Assembly: GCA_963666465.1 (NCBI GenBank)
Contig: OY762824.1
Coordinates: forward strand, 4,526,001-4,590,000
Length of the DNA: 64,000 bases
Source of the DNA: VXYL01 sp963666465
GTDB taxonomy: Bacteria > Pseudomonadota > Gammaproteobacteria > Pseudomonadales > Azotimanducaceae
Reading direction: 5' to 3'
Positions 41,710-50,566 of this stretch are shown one piece after another (positions within the stretch are counted from its first letter, which is position 1; each line of letters starts with the position of its first letter). The notes below the pieces were generated by a model, which saw nothing but the letters and a program-made list of their open reading frames with translations, did no database searches and had not been told where the DNA came from. A program made the translations under genes and the position numbers.

Positions 41710-42927
41710 CTAATGGGCTAGGCTCGCAACGTAGCGAATGAAATCCCTGAAACCCCAAAGCCACGCCCGCTGGTCCTCCGTGTACCACGCCTGAATGGAA
41801 TTCGGTACGACCAGCTGCAGGTCGGATTTGACCATTTGGTCTGTCTGGGGCTCGGTGATGCCGGGTTCCAAAGTGAGCAGGTGCTTGTATGGGATTTTGT
41901 TGGCCTCGGTAAGCACTTGGCGCCAGCGCTCTTTGCAGGTGGACTTGGCACCTAACATCGCGAGATGAGGGGCACCTGAAGCCGGGGCGGCGTCGTACGC
42001 CTCTTGGCTAGGGAACAGAAAATCCGGTTTGTGTCCGTGTTCGGTCTTGGCGTTGTGCTTGTGGTCGATATCGTGGGCTTCGAGGATTGCTTGGATGTGG
42101 TTTTCCAAGGAGAGGCCGCGACGTGACTTTCGGCGGTTCTGGACACTGAGGGAGAATTTCAGGAAACCGTCGACGTCAATGGCGTCCTCGCCGCCAAAGC
42201 CCTGCTCAAGGCGCCTAGCCACGGTGCGCCGCTCCAAGCGGTAGAACATCGCCTCCTCGTGATCTAGCCACGCGACCAGTGCCGCGTCTGGGTCGGCTCG
42301 CGCATGGACATCCGGGAGGGAGTCACGCGCCGCCCTCGAGAACACGCTCGTTTTGGGGAAGTCGGTCCCGAACCGCTCGATGATGCCATCCAGCGCATCC
42401 CCGTCCGCGTCCTCAAGTTCGATGCCGATCTCGCTGAGGACGAGGCGGGTGGCATAGTCAAGCGTCGGTCCGTCGCCTGGAATCTCTCGGGTGTCGAAGC
42501 GGTCGTCTGGTTCGACGCCGAAGAGCCAAGAAAGCTGTTGCTCGCTGGTGGAGTGTTCGGGCGCGACGATGAAGTACAGCTTCCCGTTCTTGTGCAATGT
42601 GAGGAACAGGGCGTCACCTGCGGTCATCACCTCGGTGACGGCATTGCGCGGGTAGTAAAGTCGCCATTCGGGAGAGCGAGTCGGCTGCCCCGCACGCGTG
42701 TCGTAGTGCGTGGCTGTTCCCTCGACCCATATCGGGTCGTCGTCCCGTCCCATCCAGACGTAAACCGCCTCGAACTTTCTGGGGCCGTTCTCGGGAAGGA
42801 AGCTACGTCGCATGGCCTTGGTGGTGCCAATCTCGTGCTGGTTGGAGCTCGTGGGCTCAGCATCAACCCGCGACAGGCGTTTTGCGCCAACGCCAACGAA
42901 ATAGTCGCGGAGGGAGCCGTAATTCAT
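41710..42927 (-). CDS. EcoRII-like type II restriction endonuclease
   Basis: A 405-residue protein matching EcoRII in length (404) and layout. The N-terminal half is the B3-like DNA-recognition/effector domain (about 1-160). The C-terminal catalytic domain has QNRRKSRRGLSLENHIQAIL, HKPDFLFPSQEAYD and LGAKSTCKERWRQVLTEANK, then PYKHLLTLEPGITEPQTDQM and LQLVVP. The Asp of PDFLFP and the two Lys four residues apart in KSTCK correspond to the catalytic set known in this family. EcoRII recognises CCWGG and needs two sites. The methyltransferase gene lies upstream on the same strand. Confidence 0.88.
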   Translation of the reverse strand: MNYGSLRDYFVGVGAKRLSRVDAEPTSSNQHEIGTTKAMRRSFLPENGPRKFEAVYVWMGRDDDPIWVEGTATHYDTRAGQPTRSPEWRLYYPRNAVTEVMTAGDALFLTLHKNGKLYFIVAPEHSTSEQQLSWLFGVEPDDRFDTREIPGDGPTLDYATRLVLSEIGIELEDADGDALDGIIERFGTDFPKTSVFSRAARDSLPDVHARADPDAALVAWLDHEEAMFYRLERRTVARRLEQGFGGEDAIDVDGFLKFSLSVQNRRKSRRGLSLENHIQAILEAHDIDHKHNAKTEHGHKPDFLFPSQEAYDAAPASGAPHLAMLGAKSTCKERWRQVLTEANKIPYKHLLTLEPGITEPQTDQMVKSDLQLVVPNSIQAWYTEDQRAWLWGFRDFIRYVASLAH

Positions 42928-43053
42928 AGCGAGCTCAGTACCTAGCTCACAAGCCGCGCCCATGCAAGTGCGCGTGGAATTCTACGACGTAGTTGGTCGC
43001 CATCCCTTCCTTGTTGGCTTGGCCACCAATGCACACGGGAAGACCCCTTCCGG

Positions 43054-44169
43054 TCAGGCGACTTGGCTCTGCCGCGGCCGGGTCGCCGCAAGGATCCACC
43101 GGGCAACATGCCGGGCAATCGCTTCGACGACCGGCACCACCACCGCATTTCCGAACTGCCGGTAGGCCTGCGTGTCGGAGACTGGAATTCGGTACGGCGG
43201 CACTCCCGATCGGTCGAACCCCATCAACCGTGCACATTCCCTAGGCGTCAAGCGACGAGGTCGATTGCCGGGTTGGCGAATGAGGATCTCCGAGCCATCC
43301 TTGTAGTAGCGAGCCGACAGCGTGCGAGCGACATCATCCGGGCCAAAAAGGCCATAGCCGAAACCGTTGCCCTTGCGCCGGTGCTTCTCGGCGTATGCCT
43401 GAAGATAGTTCCAAAGGTGCTCCGATAGCGTGTACCGGGGCAGCACCTTGGCGTGCGGTCCTTCCGTGTAGCCGGCTTCCGGTGTCTCTGAACCGTCTTC
43501 CGGATGCAGGATGTCGCTGAGTCGCGGCCCCGTCGCGGGGTCGGGGACGGGCATTTCGTCGAACGAGAAGCCGGCCGCTTCGTCACGAAAGCCGGCGATG
43601 AAAATGCGCTCCCGGTGTTGAGGCAGCCAGGAACGGGCATCGATGACGCGGGTGTGAACCGCGTAGCCAAGCTCGTCTTCTAGGGTGCTGCGGATGACGC
43701 GAAAAGTACGCCCGCGGTTGTGGTTCAGGAGGTTCTTGACGTTCTCGAGCAGGAAGAAAGCTGGACGGTGGTGGTCGATGATCCGGGCAACGTCGAAGAA
43801 CAGCGTGCCTTGTGTCTCGCAGCGGAAACCGTGGGGTTGGTTCAGCGCGTTCTTCTTCGACACGCCGGCGATGGAAAACGGCTGGCACGGGAAACCGGCC
43901 AAGAGGACGTCATGCGCAGGAACATCCGCGGCGTGGATTTCCGTGATGTCGCCCGCGATGGGTGGAGAATCACCGAAGTTGGCCTCATACGTCTGCTGCG
44001 AAAAGCGATTCCACTCAGACGTGAAGACGCATTCGCCGCCGATCGAGTCGAATCCCTTGCGCAGGCCCCCAATGCCCGCGAAGAGGTCAATGTACATGAA
44101 GCTGCCATGCTTGGGCGGCGGCGTTTTTCCACGAGCGGGCGGAATTCGTAGGACAGCTTGTCTGCGCAT
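43054..44169 (-). CDS. DNA (cytosine-5-)-methyltransferase (Dcm/EcoRII type)
   Basis: A 371-residue C5 methyltransferase. Motifs in order: IDLFAGIGGLRKGF (motif I, about 27-40), LLAGFPCQPFSIAG with the catalytic Cys (IV), FFLLENVKNLLNHNRG (VI), QHRERIFIAGF (VIII), RRLTPRECARLMGF (IX region) and YRQFGNAVVVPVVEAIARH (X). Next to an EcoRII-like nuclease it should methylate the inner C of CCWGG to protect the host. The 24-residue N-terminal extension before MYIDLFAG may be dispensable (alternative start 44097). No vsr gene is seen. Confidence 0.93.
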   Translation of the reverse strand: MRRQAVLRIPPARGKTPPPKHGSFMYIDLFAGIGGLRKGFDSIGGECVFTSEWNRFSQQTYEANFGDSPPIAGDITEIHAADVPAHDVLLAGFPCQPFSIAGVSKKNALNQPHGFRCETQGTLFFDVARIIDHHRPAFFLLENVKNLLNHNRGRTFRVIRSTLEDELGYAVHTRVIDARSWLPQHRERIFIAGFRDEAAGFSFDEMPVPDPATGPRLSDILHPEDGSETPEAGYTEGPHAKVLPRYTLSEHLWNYLQAYAEKHRRKGNGFGYGLFGPDDVARTLSARYYKDGSEILIRQPGNRPRRLTPRECARLMGFDRSGVPPYRIPVSDTQAYRQFGNAVVVPVVEAIARHVARWILAATRPRQSQVA

Positions 44170-44449
44170 CTTCTCTCCGCAAGTTCCTGTTTTCGCACCT
44201 TTGGGCCTTTAGCCCTGACACTCGCCGCACCGATGACGAATTTCGCTGCAAACCCTTCCTGCAGCCATGATCGTGACACAGAAGCACTGTGTTGTCATCC
44301 AGTATTTTGCACCCGGTCGATCCCCTTTCCGCAAGTGCGCGGAGTGACACGACGTTTGCGCTGTTTCGCTTCGGCTTGCACGGTGCCCTTGCCAACGGGA
44401 GTGCCTGGTTCGGCCAAGGGGGATGCCCTTGCGTTTCCTTCGCCTTGCG
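44170..44449. other. Region between the methyltransferase and Uma2 genes, no supported gene
   Basis: The region is less GC-rich than core DNA. The methyltransferase is transcribed away from it, so it should contain that promoter. I see no convincing -35/-10 pair or controller-protein gene. Confidence 0.4.
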
Positions 44450-45193
44450 TCAGCGGGCGGCGAGGCGGCGCTTGAGTTGCTCGATCTCGCGTTCCTTCTG
44501 CGCGAGGAGGCGGTCTCTTTCCGCGAGAAGGTCGTCCTTCTGAACGAGGAGGTCGTCCTTCTCCTCGTTTGTGACGAGGAACTCGTCCGTGGCCGGATCG
44601 AAGAGGCGCAGACGGCCTTCGTCTAGGCAGAGGTGGAGGGCAAGGACCTTGGATTCGCCGCGGAGCGTCCCGTCGGGCTTGGCGACGAGAGGAATGGTTT
44701 CGTAGGCACCGGCCGCGTTCAGTCGCTGGCCCTTCAGGATCGCTGGCATGTATTCGCCCGTCGGGTCGTGCTGCCAGTACTCGGCCACGCCCAAGCGCTC
44801 GAAGAGCCGGCGCTTTTCCTCGTCCTTGCGGCGGGTGCCCTTCGAGGTCACCTCCAGCACGAAGTCGGCGAGCTTACCTTCCTCCCAGGTCTTCCAGACG
44901 CGACGGGGCGGCTCGCGGGGCGGGCCGAAGGCCACGAATATGTCTGGCGAGACCGAGACGTTGGGGGCACCCTCCACGTAGTACATCATCAGGTCACCGC
45001 CCACGAACGTGTCCTCCCGACCGCGGTAGCGGCTGGTGAGCATGTTCCCCACGTCGAAGATGACGCGCCGGTGGATGTCGGTCTCGGCCATCGGCTTACC
45101 GTCCGACTCCGGGTACTCGACCGGTGCCGGCCGGGGCGGCGCAGCAGGCCGGCGTAGTTTGCTGGCGCTGGGCTGGGACGGGGCAGTGGGCAT
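44450..45193 (-). CDS. Uma2-family (DUF820) endonuclease-like protein with coiled-coil tail
   Basis: A 247-residue protein. The Uma2 core (about 30-190) is a restriction-endonuclease-like fold, with MAETDIHRRVIFDVGNMLTS, VSPDIFVAFGPPREPPR and KLADFVLEVTSKGTRRKDEE (PD...ExxSK-type active site), then GVAEYWQHDPTGEYMPAILK. The last 50 residues form a heptad-like coiled coil (EKDDLLVQKDDLLAERDRLL). The family is abundant in cyanobacteria and IS-rich genomes and its role is not settled. ATG 45193 is the first good start. Confidence 0.85.
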   Translation of the reverse strand: MPTAPSQPSASKLRRPAAPPRPAPVEYPESDGKPMAETDIHRRVIFDVGNMLTSRYRGREDTFVGGDLMMYYVEGAPNVSVSPDIFVAFGPPREPPRRVWKTWEEGKLADFVLEVTSKGTRRKDEEKRRLFERLGVAEYWQHDPTGEYMPAILKGQRLNAAGAYETIPLVAKPDGTLRGESKVLALHLCLDEGRLRLFDPATDEFLVTNEEKDDLLVQKDDLLAERDRLLAQKEREIEQLKRRLAAR

Positions 45194-45574
45194 GGCGTTC
45201 TCCTTGGGCACGGGGCCGGCCGGATGCAAGGACGTTAGCACAGGGACGCCCTTGCAGGCGCGTCGTCAGTTCGCTTCGCGAACTGCAGGTTCGGGATCGC
45301 CGGCGAAGATGGATTGGGTGGCTGGAGGCTCGCGGCATCGTGCGCGCTCGGGTAGGTTCGGCTACCCCACCGTGCCACGACATTCAAGCCGGGTATGTGG
45401 GACAGCGCCGCCGTGGCCTGTGCGAGATCGACGCTTTGTGTCTCCTCCGCCAGCGCTGCGCTATCGTTGCTGTTCCCAAATGTCTGGAGGGTTTGTGGCG
45501 TGCCAGCGATGCGTTGCAGTGCATCCACGATCTCAGGGCCATTGGCTGCGTCGGCATCGAGCCGGAGGGCGACA
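45194..45574. other. Region between Uma2 and the dioxygenase gene, with a family IV hairpin
   Basis: It contains the perfect hairpin CAGTTCGCTTCGCGAACTG (45267-45285), part of family IV, also found at 48049-48067 and 55564-55582. A plus-strand frame joined to the dioxygenase gene extends upstream to 45395 but looks non-coding. Confidence 0.55.
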
Positions 45575-46333
45575 TTGACCGAGCAGCAGAGGCACGACTT
45601 CGTGCGCGACGGCTTTCTGCATGTCCCCGGCGCCGTTCCACCGCGGCTCGTCGATCGGGCCAGGCGGGCGATCAATCACTCGATTGGCTTGGGGATGGAT
45701 CGGGACGACATGGCTCGGTTCGGCGCACAGTCTTTCTGCACCGAGTTGCGGGATGATCCGCGCCTGGTGCGGCTGGCGACGGCACCGGCGGTTTGGGCAT
45801 ATGTTCGGGCGCTCGTTGGGGAGCGGCGGGTGGTGAAGCCGGCTGGATGCCAGATTGCGTTGCGGTTTCCGCGTCCGGAAGGGACGCCGCGGCGGCTCGT
45901 TGGGCCGCATCTCGATGGCTACCACACGCCGGAGAACGGCGTGCCGGACGATGGGGTGGTGCGGAACTTCACCTTGCTGCTTGGCGTGACGCTGAGCGAC
46001 GTCTCGGCACCGTTCAGCGGCAACTTCACCGTTTGGCCGGGCACGCATCGGCGTATGGAGCGCTACTTTCGGAAGCACGGCGTGAATTCGTTGAACGGAG
46101 GCTCGGTGGGCGAGTTGGGCCTGCGGCTGCCGAAGCCGGTGCCCGTGGTTGGCAAGGCCGGCGACATTGTGCTGGCGCACTATCAGGTGGCGCACACGGC
46201 ATCGCCCAATCTCTCGGGCGACATCCGCTACATGTGCTTCTTCCGGCTGTCGGTCCGCGGTTTGGACGAGCATCGTGTGGAGTCGATGCTGGACATCTGG
46301 CGCGACTGGCCGGCGCTGCGGGAACTGCTGTGA
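45575..46333 (+). CDS. Phytanoyl-CoA dioxygenase-family (Fe(II)/2-oxoglutarate) oxygenase
   Basis: A 252-residue PhyH-like enzyme. The N-terminal LTEQQRHDFVRDGFLHVPGA is the usual PhyH beginning. The HxD iron-binding motif is in LVGPHLDGYHTPE, the distal histidine in HYQVAHTASPN, and the 2-oxoglutarate-binding Arg probably in DIRYMCFFRLS. GNFTVWPGTHRRMERY is a typical core strand. The substrate is unknown. No ATG fits; a TTG at 45575 is used here, and the frame continues upstream to 45395, so the start is uncertain. Confidence 0.8.
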   Translation: MTEQQRHDFVRDGFLHVPGAVPPRLVDRARRAINHSIGLGMDRDDMARFGAQSFCTELRDDPRLVRLATAPAVWAYVRALVGERRVVKPAGCQIALRFPRPEGTPRRLVGPHLDGYHTPENGVPDDGVVRNFTLLLGVTLSDVSAPFSGNFTVWPGTHRRMERYFRKHGVNSLNGGSVGELGLRLPKPVPVVGKAGDIVLAHYQVAHTASPNLSGDIRYMCFFRLSVRGLDEHRVESMLDIWRDWPALRELL

Positions 46334-46481
46334 CGGCGCCTGCAACGCCGTTGCCGCGGAGTTGACATTGCAGGAGCAAGGTAGGACGGTTTCGCCATGA
46401 GCATTCCCGTCGCAGCCTTGGTCGGTGCCGCTGGCGCGCGCCCGTTCGACGTGGCGAATGCATCGGCGCAATGCCAGCCCA

Positions 46482-48026
46482 ATGCCCCTTAGCCTTCCCA
46501 TCGGCATCCAGACCTTCCGCACGATCCGGGAGGAGGGCTACTACTACGTTGACAAGACGCCCCACATTCGGCGGCTCGTGGAGGGGGGAACGCACTACTT
46601 CCTATCCCGCCCGCGCCGATTCGGCAAGAGCCTGCTGGTGGATACCCTCAAGGAGCTGTTCGAGGGCAACGAGGCGCTGTTCGAGGAACTGGCGATTCAC
46701 GGACATTGGGACTGGTCGGTCAAATGTCCCGTTGTGCGGCTGAGTTTCGGTGGCGGCGACTACGGGAGCCGGGCGTCTTTGCGGGAGGATGTCGCCGCCC
46801 AATTGGCCGATGCGGAGGTTCGCCTTGGCGTGTCCGGCGTCCACGAGGCGCCGATGTCCCGCTTTCGACGGCTGCTCGAAGGCCTGCATCTCAGCTACGG
46901 CGAGCGCGTCGTCGTGTTGGTGGATGAATACGACAAGCCGATTCTGGACGTGCTGGATCGCCCCGAGCTGGCGCGGGCGAACCGCGACTTCCTGCGCGGC
47001 CTCTATGGCGTCATCAAGGACAGTGACGCGCATGTGCGGTTCGCGTTCGTCACGGGGGTTAGCAAGTTCTCAAAGGCAAGCCTGTTCTCTGGGCTGAACA
47101 ATCTGCTGGACATCACCCTCCATCCTGCCCACGCGACCATCTGCGGCTACGCCGACGAGGACTTGGACGGCGTGTTCGCGCCGGAACTCGCGGGTCTGGA
47201 CCGGGCAAGAATCCGCGAGTGGTACAACGGCTATTCGTGGCGGGGCGAATCAAGGGTGCACAACCCCTTCGGCATCCTTCTCCTGTTCGAGCATCGGGAA
47301 TTCAAGGCGCACTGGTTCGAGACGGCCTCGCCAAGCTTCCTGATCGACACGCTCATCGAACGACGGGTGGGCGCGGCTGCGATCGAGTCGATGGCGGGCT
47401 CCGAAGACGCGCTGTCGAAGTTCGACGTGGGCGACATCGGCACCGAGGCGCTGCTGTTCCAGACGGGCTATCTGACGATTGCCGACGAAACCGACGTGGG
47501 CGGCCGCACCCTGTATCGCCTGGCATACCCGAATCGCGAGGTGAAGCAGAGCCTGAACGAGCGGCTGATGCATGCGCTGGGCACGGACCGGGACGCGCAA
47601 ATGGAGCGCGATGCCGAGTTGCTGGCGCTGTTGTCGAGCGGTGACTTCACCGGGATGGAGGCGCTGTTCCGGTCGTTCTTGGCGGGCATTCCCTACGAGT
47701 GGCACATGAACAACGACATCGCCCGCTACGAGGGCTACTACGCGAGCCTTTTCTACGCGTGGTTTGCGGCGCTTGAGGTCGAGACCACCGCAGAGGACAG
47801 TTCCAGCGGCGGCCGGCTCGATCTCGCGGTGCGCCACGCCGGGCAGGTGTTCCTGTTCGAGTTCAAGGTGGTGGAACGAAAGCCCGCGGGGAGTGCCATC
47901 GCTCAAATCAGGGAGCGCGGCTATGCAGAGAAATACCGTGCCGGCGGCGAATCCATTCACCTCATCGGCGTGGAGGTGGGCCGGCAGGCGCGCAACCTCG
48001 TTGCGTTCGAGCATGCACAGGGCTAG
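46482..48026 (+). CDS. AAA-ATPase-like/PD-(D/E)XK nuclease fusion protein
   Basis: A 514-residue protein of the AAA-ATPase_like plus PDDEXK_9 family. The N-terminal part has LPIGIQTFRTIREEGYYYVD, a P-loop-like RPRRFGKSLLVDTLKELF and the Walker B-like VVVLVDEYDKPILDVL. The middle contains TGVSKFSKASLFSGLNNL and EWYNGYSW. The C-terminal nuclease domain has SGGRLDLAVRHAGQVFLFEF followed by KVVE (D...ExK). The biological role is unknown; members are often multi-copy and patchily distributed. Its TAG stop lies in CTAG (48023-48026), exactly where a repeat block begins. Confidence 0.88.
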   Translation: MPLSLPIGIQTFRTIREEGYYYVDKTPHIRRLVEGGTHYFLSRPRRFGKSLLVDTLKELFEGNEALFEELAIHGHWDWSVKCPVVRLSFGGGDYGSRASLREDVAAQLADAEVRLGVSGVHEAPMSRFRRLLEGLHLSYGERVVVLVDEYDKPILDVLDRPELARANRDFLRGLYGVIKDSDAHVRFAFVTGVSKFSKASLFSGLNNLLDITLHPAHATICGYADEDLDGVFAPELAGLDRARIREWYNGYSWRGESRVHNPFGILLLFEHREFKAHWFETASPSFLIDTLIERRVGAAAIESMAGSEDALSKFDVGDIGTEALLFQTGYLTIADETDVGGRTLYRLAYPNREVKQSLNERLMHALGTDRDAQMERDAELLALLSSGDFTGMEALFRSFLAGIPYEWHMNNDIARYEGYYASLFYAWFAALEVETTAEDSSSGGRLDLAVRHAGQVFLFEFKVVERKPAGSAIAQIRERGYAEKYRAGGESIHLIGVEVGRQARNLVAFEHAQG

Positions 48027-48106
48027 CGCGCCCTGACGGGCGCGTCGGCAGTTCGCTTCGCGAACTGCTTGGCCTTCGGGCTCGCATTCGCTCGCGCCTT
48101 CGGCTA
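48027..48106 (+). repeat. Family IV repeat directly after a stop codon
   Basis: CTAG of the preceding stop is followed by GCGCGCCCTGACGGGCGCG, the hairpin CAGTTCGCTTCGCGAACTG (48049-48067) and GGCCTTCGGGCTCGC, ending at the CTAG of 48104-48107. Nearly the same block is at 55538-55620. Confidence 0.8.
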
Positions 48107-48368
48107 GGAGCCTTCAGCCGGGGAAGCATCCCCGACCGCTGACGCGCAGGGAAGTGCCGGCAGTTCCCCCATCGCCGGGGGCGTGCTTCCATGGGAGCCT
48201 TCAGCCGGGGAAGCATCCCCGACCGCTGACGCGCAGGGAAGTGCCGGCAGTTCCCCCATCGCCGGGGGCGTGCTTCCATGGGAGCCTTCAGCCGGGGAAG
48301 CATCCCCGACCGCTGACGCGCAGGGAAGTGCCGGCAATTCCCCCATCGCCGGGGGCGTACTTCCATGC
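48107..48368 (+). repeat. Family II tandem array, three 87-bp units
   Basis: Units start at 48107, 48194 and 48281. They are almost identical, each with the hairpins CGGGGAAGCATCCCCG and CCCCCATCGCCGGGGG, and the paired ends GGAAGTGC and GTGCTTCC. It is not a CRISPR: the units abut without spacers. The following 170 bp up to the next gene holds smaller palindromes (CTCCCCCCCTTGGGGGAG). Confidence 0.92.
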
Positions 48369-48543
48369 AAGCCGGTGCTGGGCTCGGCGGGAACGTAGGC
48401 CCCTCCTGTCACTCCCCCCCTTGGGGGAGTCGAGGAAACCGTCCTCGTCTCCTTCTGAGGGGCGCCGATAGGTTTCGTGCAGAGGTTCCAAGCAAGCTCC
48501 CCCGAGTGGGGAGAGCTGCCGGACCGCGCTCGGGGCAATTGGC

Positions 48544-49632
48544 TCAGGCCGGGAGGACGCCCAGGGCGTAGTAGGAATCGACCGTGGCGCGCAGGGTGTC
48601 GTTGATGGGGTAGGTTTTGAGGCCCAGTTCCTCCTTGGCGAGCAGGCAGTAGGAGCGTGGGGATTCATAGGTGTGCTCGGCCGGGGCATCGCCGTCCATC
48701 TCTTCGCCGCCGATGTCCGCCACGTGGGGATGGAGTTCCCTGAGGCGGGCCTGCATCTGCCAAGTGTAGAGCTCGCCGGAGCGGTCGCTGGCGGAGAGGA
48801 TGTAGCGGGAGCCGTTCCTTGCCACGGTGCTCTCGGCGCAGAGGCGGTGGGCGCGGGCGGTGTCGCGCACGTCCACGTTGTTCCACAGCATTCGGCCGCC
48901 GCGGGATTTCTTGTAGGGCTTGCCGGCCATCATGTAGCGAATGCAGTTCTGCCAACTCCAGCCTTGGTCGTGGTTGGCGCACATGAGCGGGCCGATGACG
49001 TGCAGCGGCAGGATGGCCATGGCGTCGAAGGAGCCGTCCTCTTCCGCCACCGCATACATCATGCGCTCCGCATTGGCCTTGGCCATGGCATAGGCGATGT
49101 CGCGGTTCTTGGGGATCTGCTCTTCGCTCCAGCGGCCGCGATAGCCCTCGATGTTGTCGCCACACCAGTCCTTCTCGGTGAAGACGTAGCCTTCCGGGCG
49201 AGGATGGCCCACGGCGGCGAAGGAGCTGGTGAAGACGAAGCGCTTCATGCCGCCTTTGTGGGCGGATTCGAGCACATGCTCGACCTCCGTGAAGCAGCCG
49301 TCATAGACCTCTTGTGGCGTTTCGCGGTTGTAGCCGACCGCGGCCCCGGCGTGGATCACGGCTGCGCAGCCGTCGAAGGCGGCGTCGTAGCTGCCGCGCT
49401 CGAAGAGATCGCCGGCGTGCAGTTCGACCTTGCCGCGCAGGCCCTCTTCGTTGAGGGCGATCAGGTGGTCCACTTTGGCGGCGTTGGCGGGGTCGCGCAC
49501 ACAGGCGCGCACGGTGTAGCCCTGTTCAGCGCAGTCGCGGACGATCCAGGAGCCGATGTAGCCGCTGGCGCCGGTAACGGCGAGGGGGCCGTCGGCGGGG
49601 GAGACGGCGTGGGTGGAGGTGGAGTTGGTCAT
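48544..49632 (-). CDS. NAD-dependent epimerase/dehydratase (dihydroflavonol-reductase-like)
   Basis: A 362-residue extended short-chain dehydrogenase. The Rossmann motif TGASGYIGSWIV is at about 20-31. The catalytic pair is in YAMAKANAERM (YxxxK), preceded by VFTSSFAAVGHPRPEG. HAGAAVGYNRE and LPLHVIGPLM fit the dihydroflavonol/cinnamoyl reductase-like subgroup. The substrate is unknown. It is transcribed toward the repeat array at 48107 and is divergent from nothing nearby; the metallo-hydrolase 180 nt upstream is on the same strand. Confidence 0.88.
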   Translation of the reverse strand: MTNSTSTHAVSPADGPLAVTGASGYIGSWIVRDCAEQGYTVRACVRDPANAAKVDHLIALNEEGLRGKVELHAGDLFERGSYDAAFDGCAAVIHAGAAVGYNRETPQEVYDGCFTEVEHVLESAHKGGMKRFVFTSSFAAVGHPRPEGYVFTEKDWCGDNIEGYRGRWSEEQIPKNRDIAYAMAKANAERMMYAVAEEDGSFDAMAILPLHVIGPLMCANHDQGWSWQNCIRYMMAGKPYKKSRGGRMLWNNVDVRDTARAHRLCAESTVARNGSRYILSASDRSGELYTWQMQARLRELHPHVADIGGEEMDGDAPAEHTYESPRSYCLLAKEELGLKTYPINDTLRATVDSYYALGVLPA

Positions 49633-49812
49633 TTTGGTTGGGCTTCCTTTGCTCTGGGGGTGGGCGGATAGCTTAAGTGTGGCTCGTGGGGGAGGGGTGC
49701 GGGCGGCGCCCGTCCCCTCCGAGAAGCCTGGCGGTCCCGTCAGGGCACCCCTCGACCTCCGCCCAAAAAAGGGGAGTGACAGGACAAGGCCGAGGCACCG
49801 GCGAGCTTGCCT

Positions 49813-50490
49813 TTAGCCCATGACCTGGCGCCAGGTGGGGAGGTCCTTCACGGCCAGGTAGGCGTTGTATTGCTTGGCTTGGCCCATGGTGGCGTTGGGG
49901 ACGGCGCTGTAGTTGTGGCCGGGCAGCAGCAGCGTGTCGTCTGGCAGCGCCTTGAGCTTTTGCAGGCTGTGATACATCTGCTCGGAGTCGGAACCGGGCA
50001 GGTCCACGCGGCCGCAGCCGTCGATGAACAGGGTGTCGCCGGAGACGAGAGTGTTGCGGATTCGGAAGCACTGCGAGCCGGGGGTGTGACCCGGCGTGTG
50101 CAGGAACTCGACCTCCATCTCGCCGATGGCGAGGCGGTTGCCGGAATCGACCCGGGTGAGGTCGGTGTCGGAAACGCCGGTGACCTTCTTCACCCCATCC
50201 GCTTCGGCGCGGTGGGCGTAGATATTCACCGGGCGCTTTTCGAGCAGTTCGACAACGCCAGCGATGTTGCGCCCGCCCATGCCGCCACCGATGTGATCGG
50301 GGTGGTAGTGCGTCGCGAGGACCGCCGTGAGCGTGTAGTCCTGCTCGTCGATGTGGGCGAGAAGCCCGTCGATGTCCCAAGCGGGGTCCACCACTGCCAC
50401 CTCCCGCGTCGAGCGCCAACCAACAAGGTAGGTGAAGTTGGCCATGGGGCCAATCTGAATCTGCTCGACGATGAGTTCGTTCTCGGCCAT
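49813..50490 (-). CDS. Metallo-beta-lactamase-fold hydrolase (glyoxalase II-like)
   Basis: A 225-residue MBL-fold enzyme. The metal ligands are present: THYHPDHIGG (HxHxDH), HTPGHTPGSQ, VSGDTLFIDGCGRVDLPGSD and LLPGHNYS. It resembles hydroxyacylglutathione hydrolases or persulfide dioxygenases in spacing but lacks the C-terminal glutathione-binding domain of glyoxalase II. The start at ATG 50490 (MAENELIVEQIQIG) is supported by domain content. The substrate is open. Confidence 0.9.
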   Translation of the reverse strand: MAENELIVEQIQIGPMANFTYLVGWRSTREVAVVDPAWDIDGLLAHIDEQDYTLTAVLATHYHPDHIGGGMGGRNIAGVVELLEKRPVNIYAHRAEADGVKKVTGVSDTDLTRVDSGNRLAIGEMEVEFLHTPGHTPGSQCFRIRNTLVSGDTLFIDGCGRVDLPGSDSEQMYHSLQKLKALPDDTLLLPGHNYSAVPNATMGQAKQYNAYLAVKDLPTWRQVMG

Positions 50491-50566
50491 CCGGCTCGCA
50501 CCGCTTGCGGGACAGCCGGCTACCTTATCACTACTCTCCGAACGGACGGAGCATCCTGTGCGCCAG

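Noticed and set aside
42947..43237. Small frame between nuclease and methyltransferase (ending MATNYVVEFHAHLHGRGL), considered as vsr or a controller gene
   Set aside because: Most of it overlaps the methyltransferase in another frame and it shows no Vsr or HTH motif.
48107..48368. Regular repeats that might be a CRISPR array
   Set aside because: The units are 87 bp and abut each other; there are no unique spacers and no cas genes nearby.
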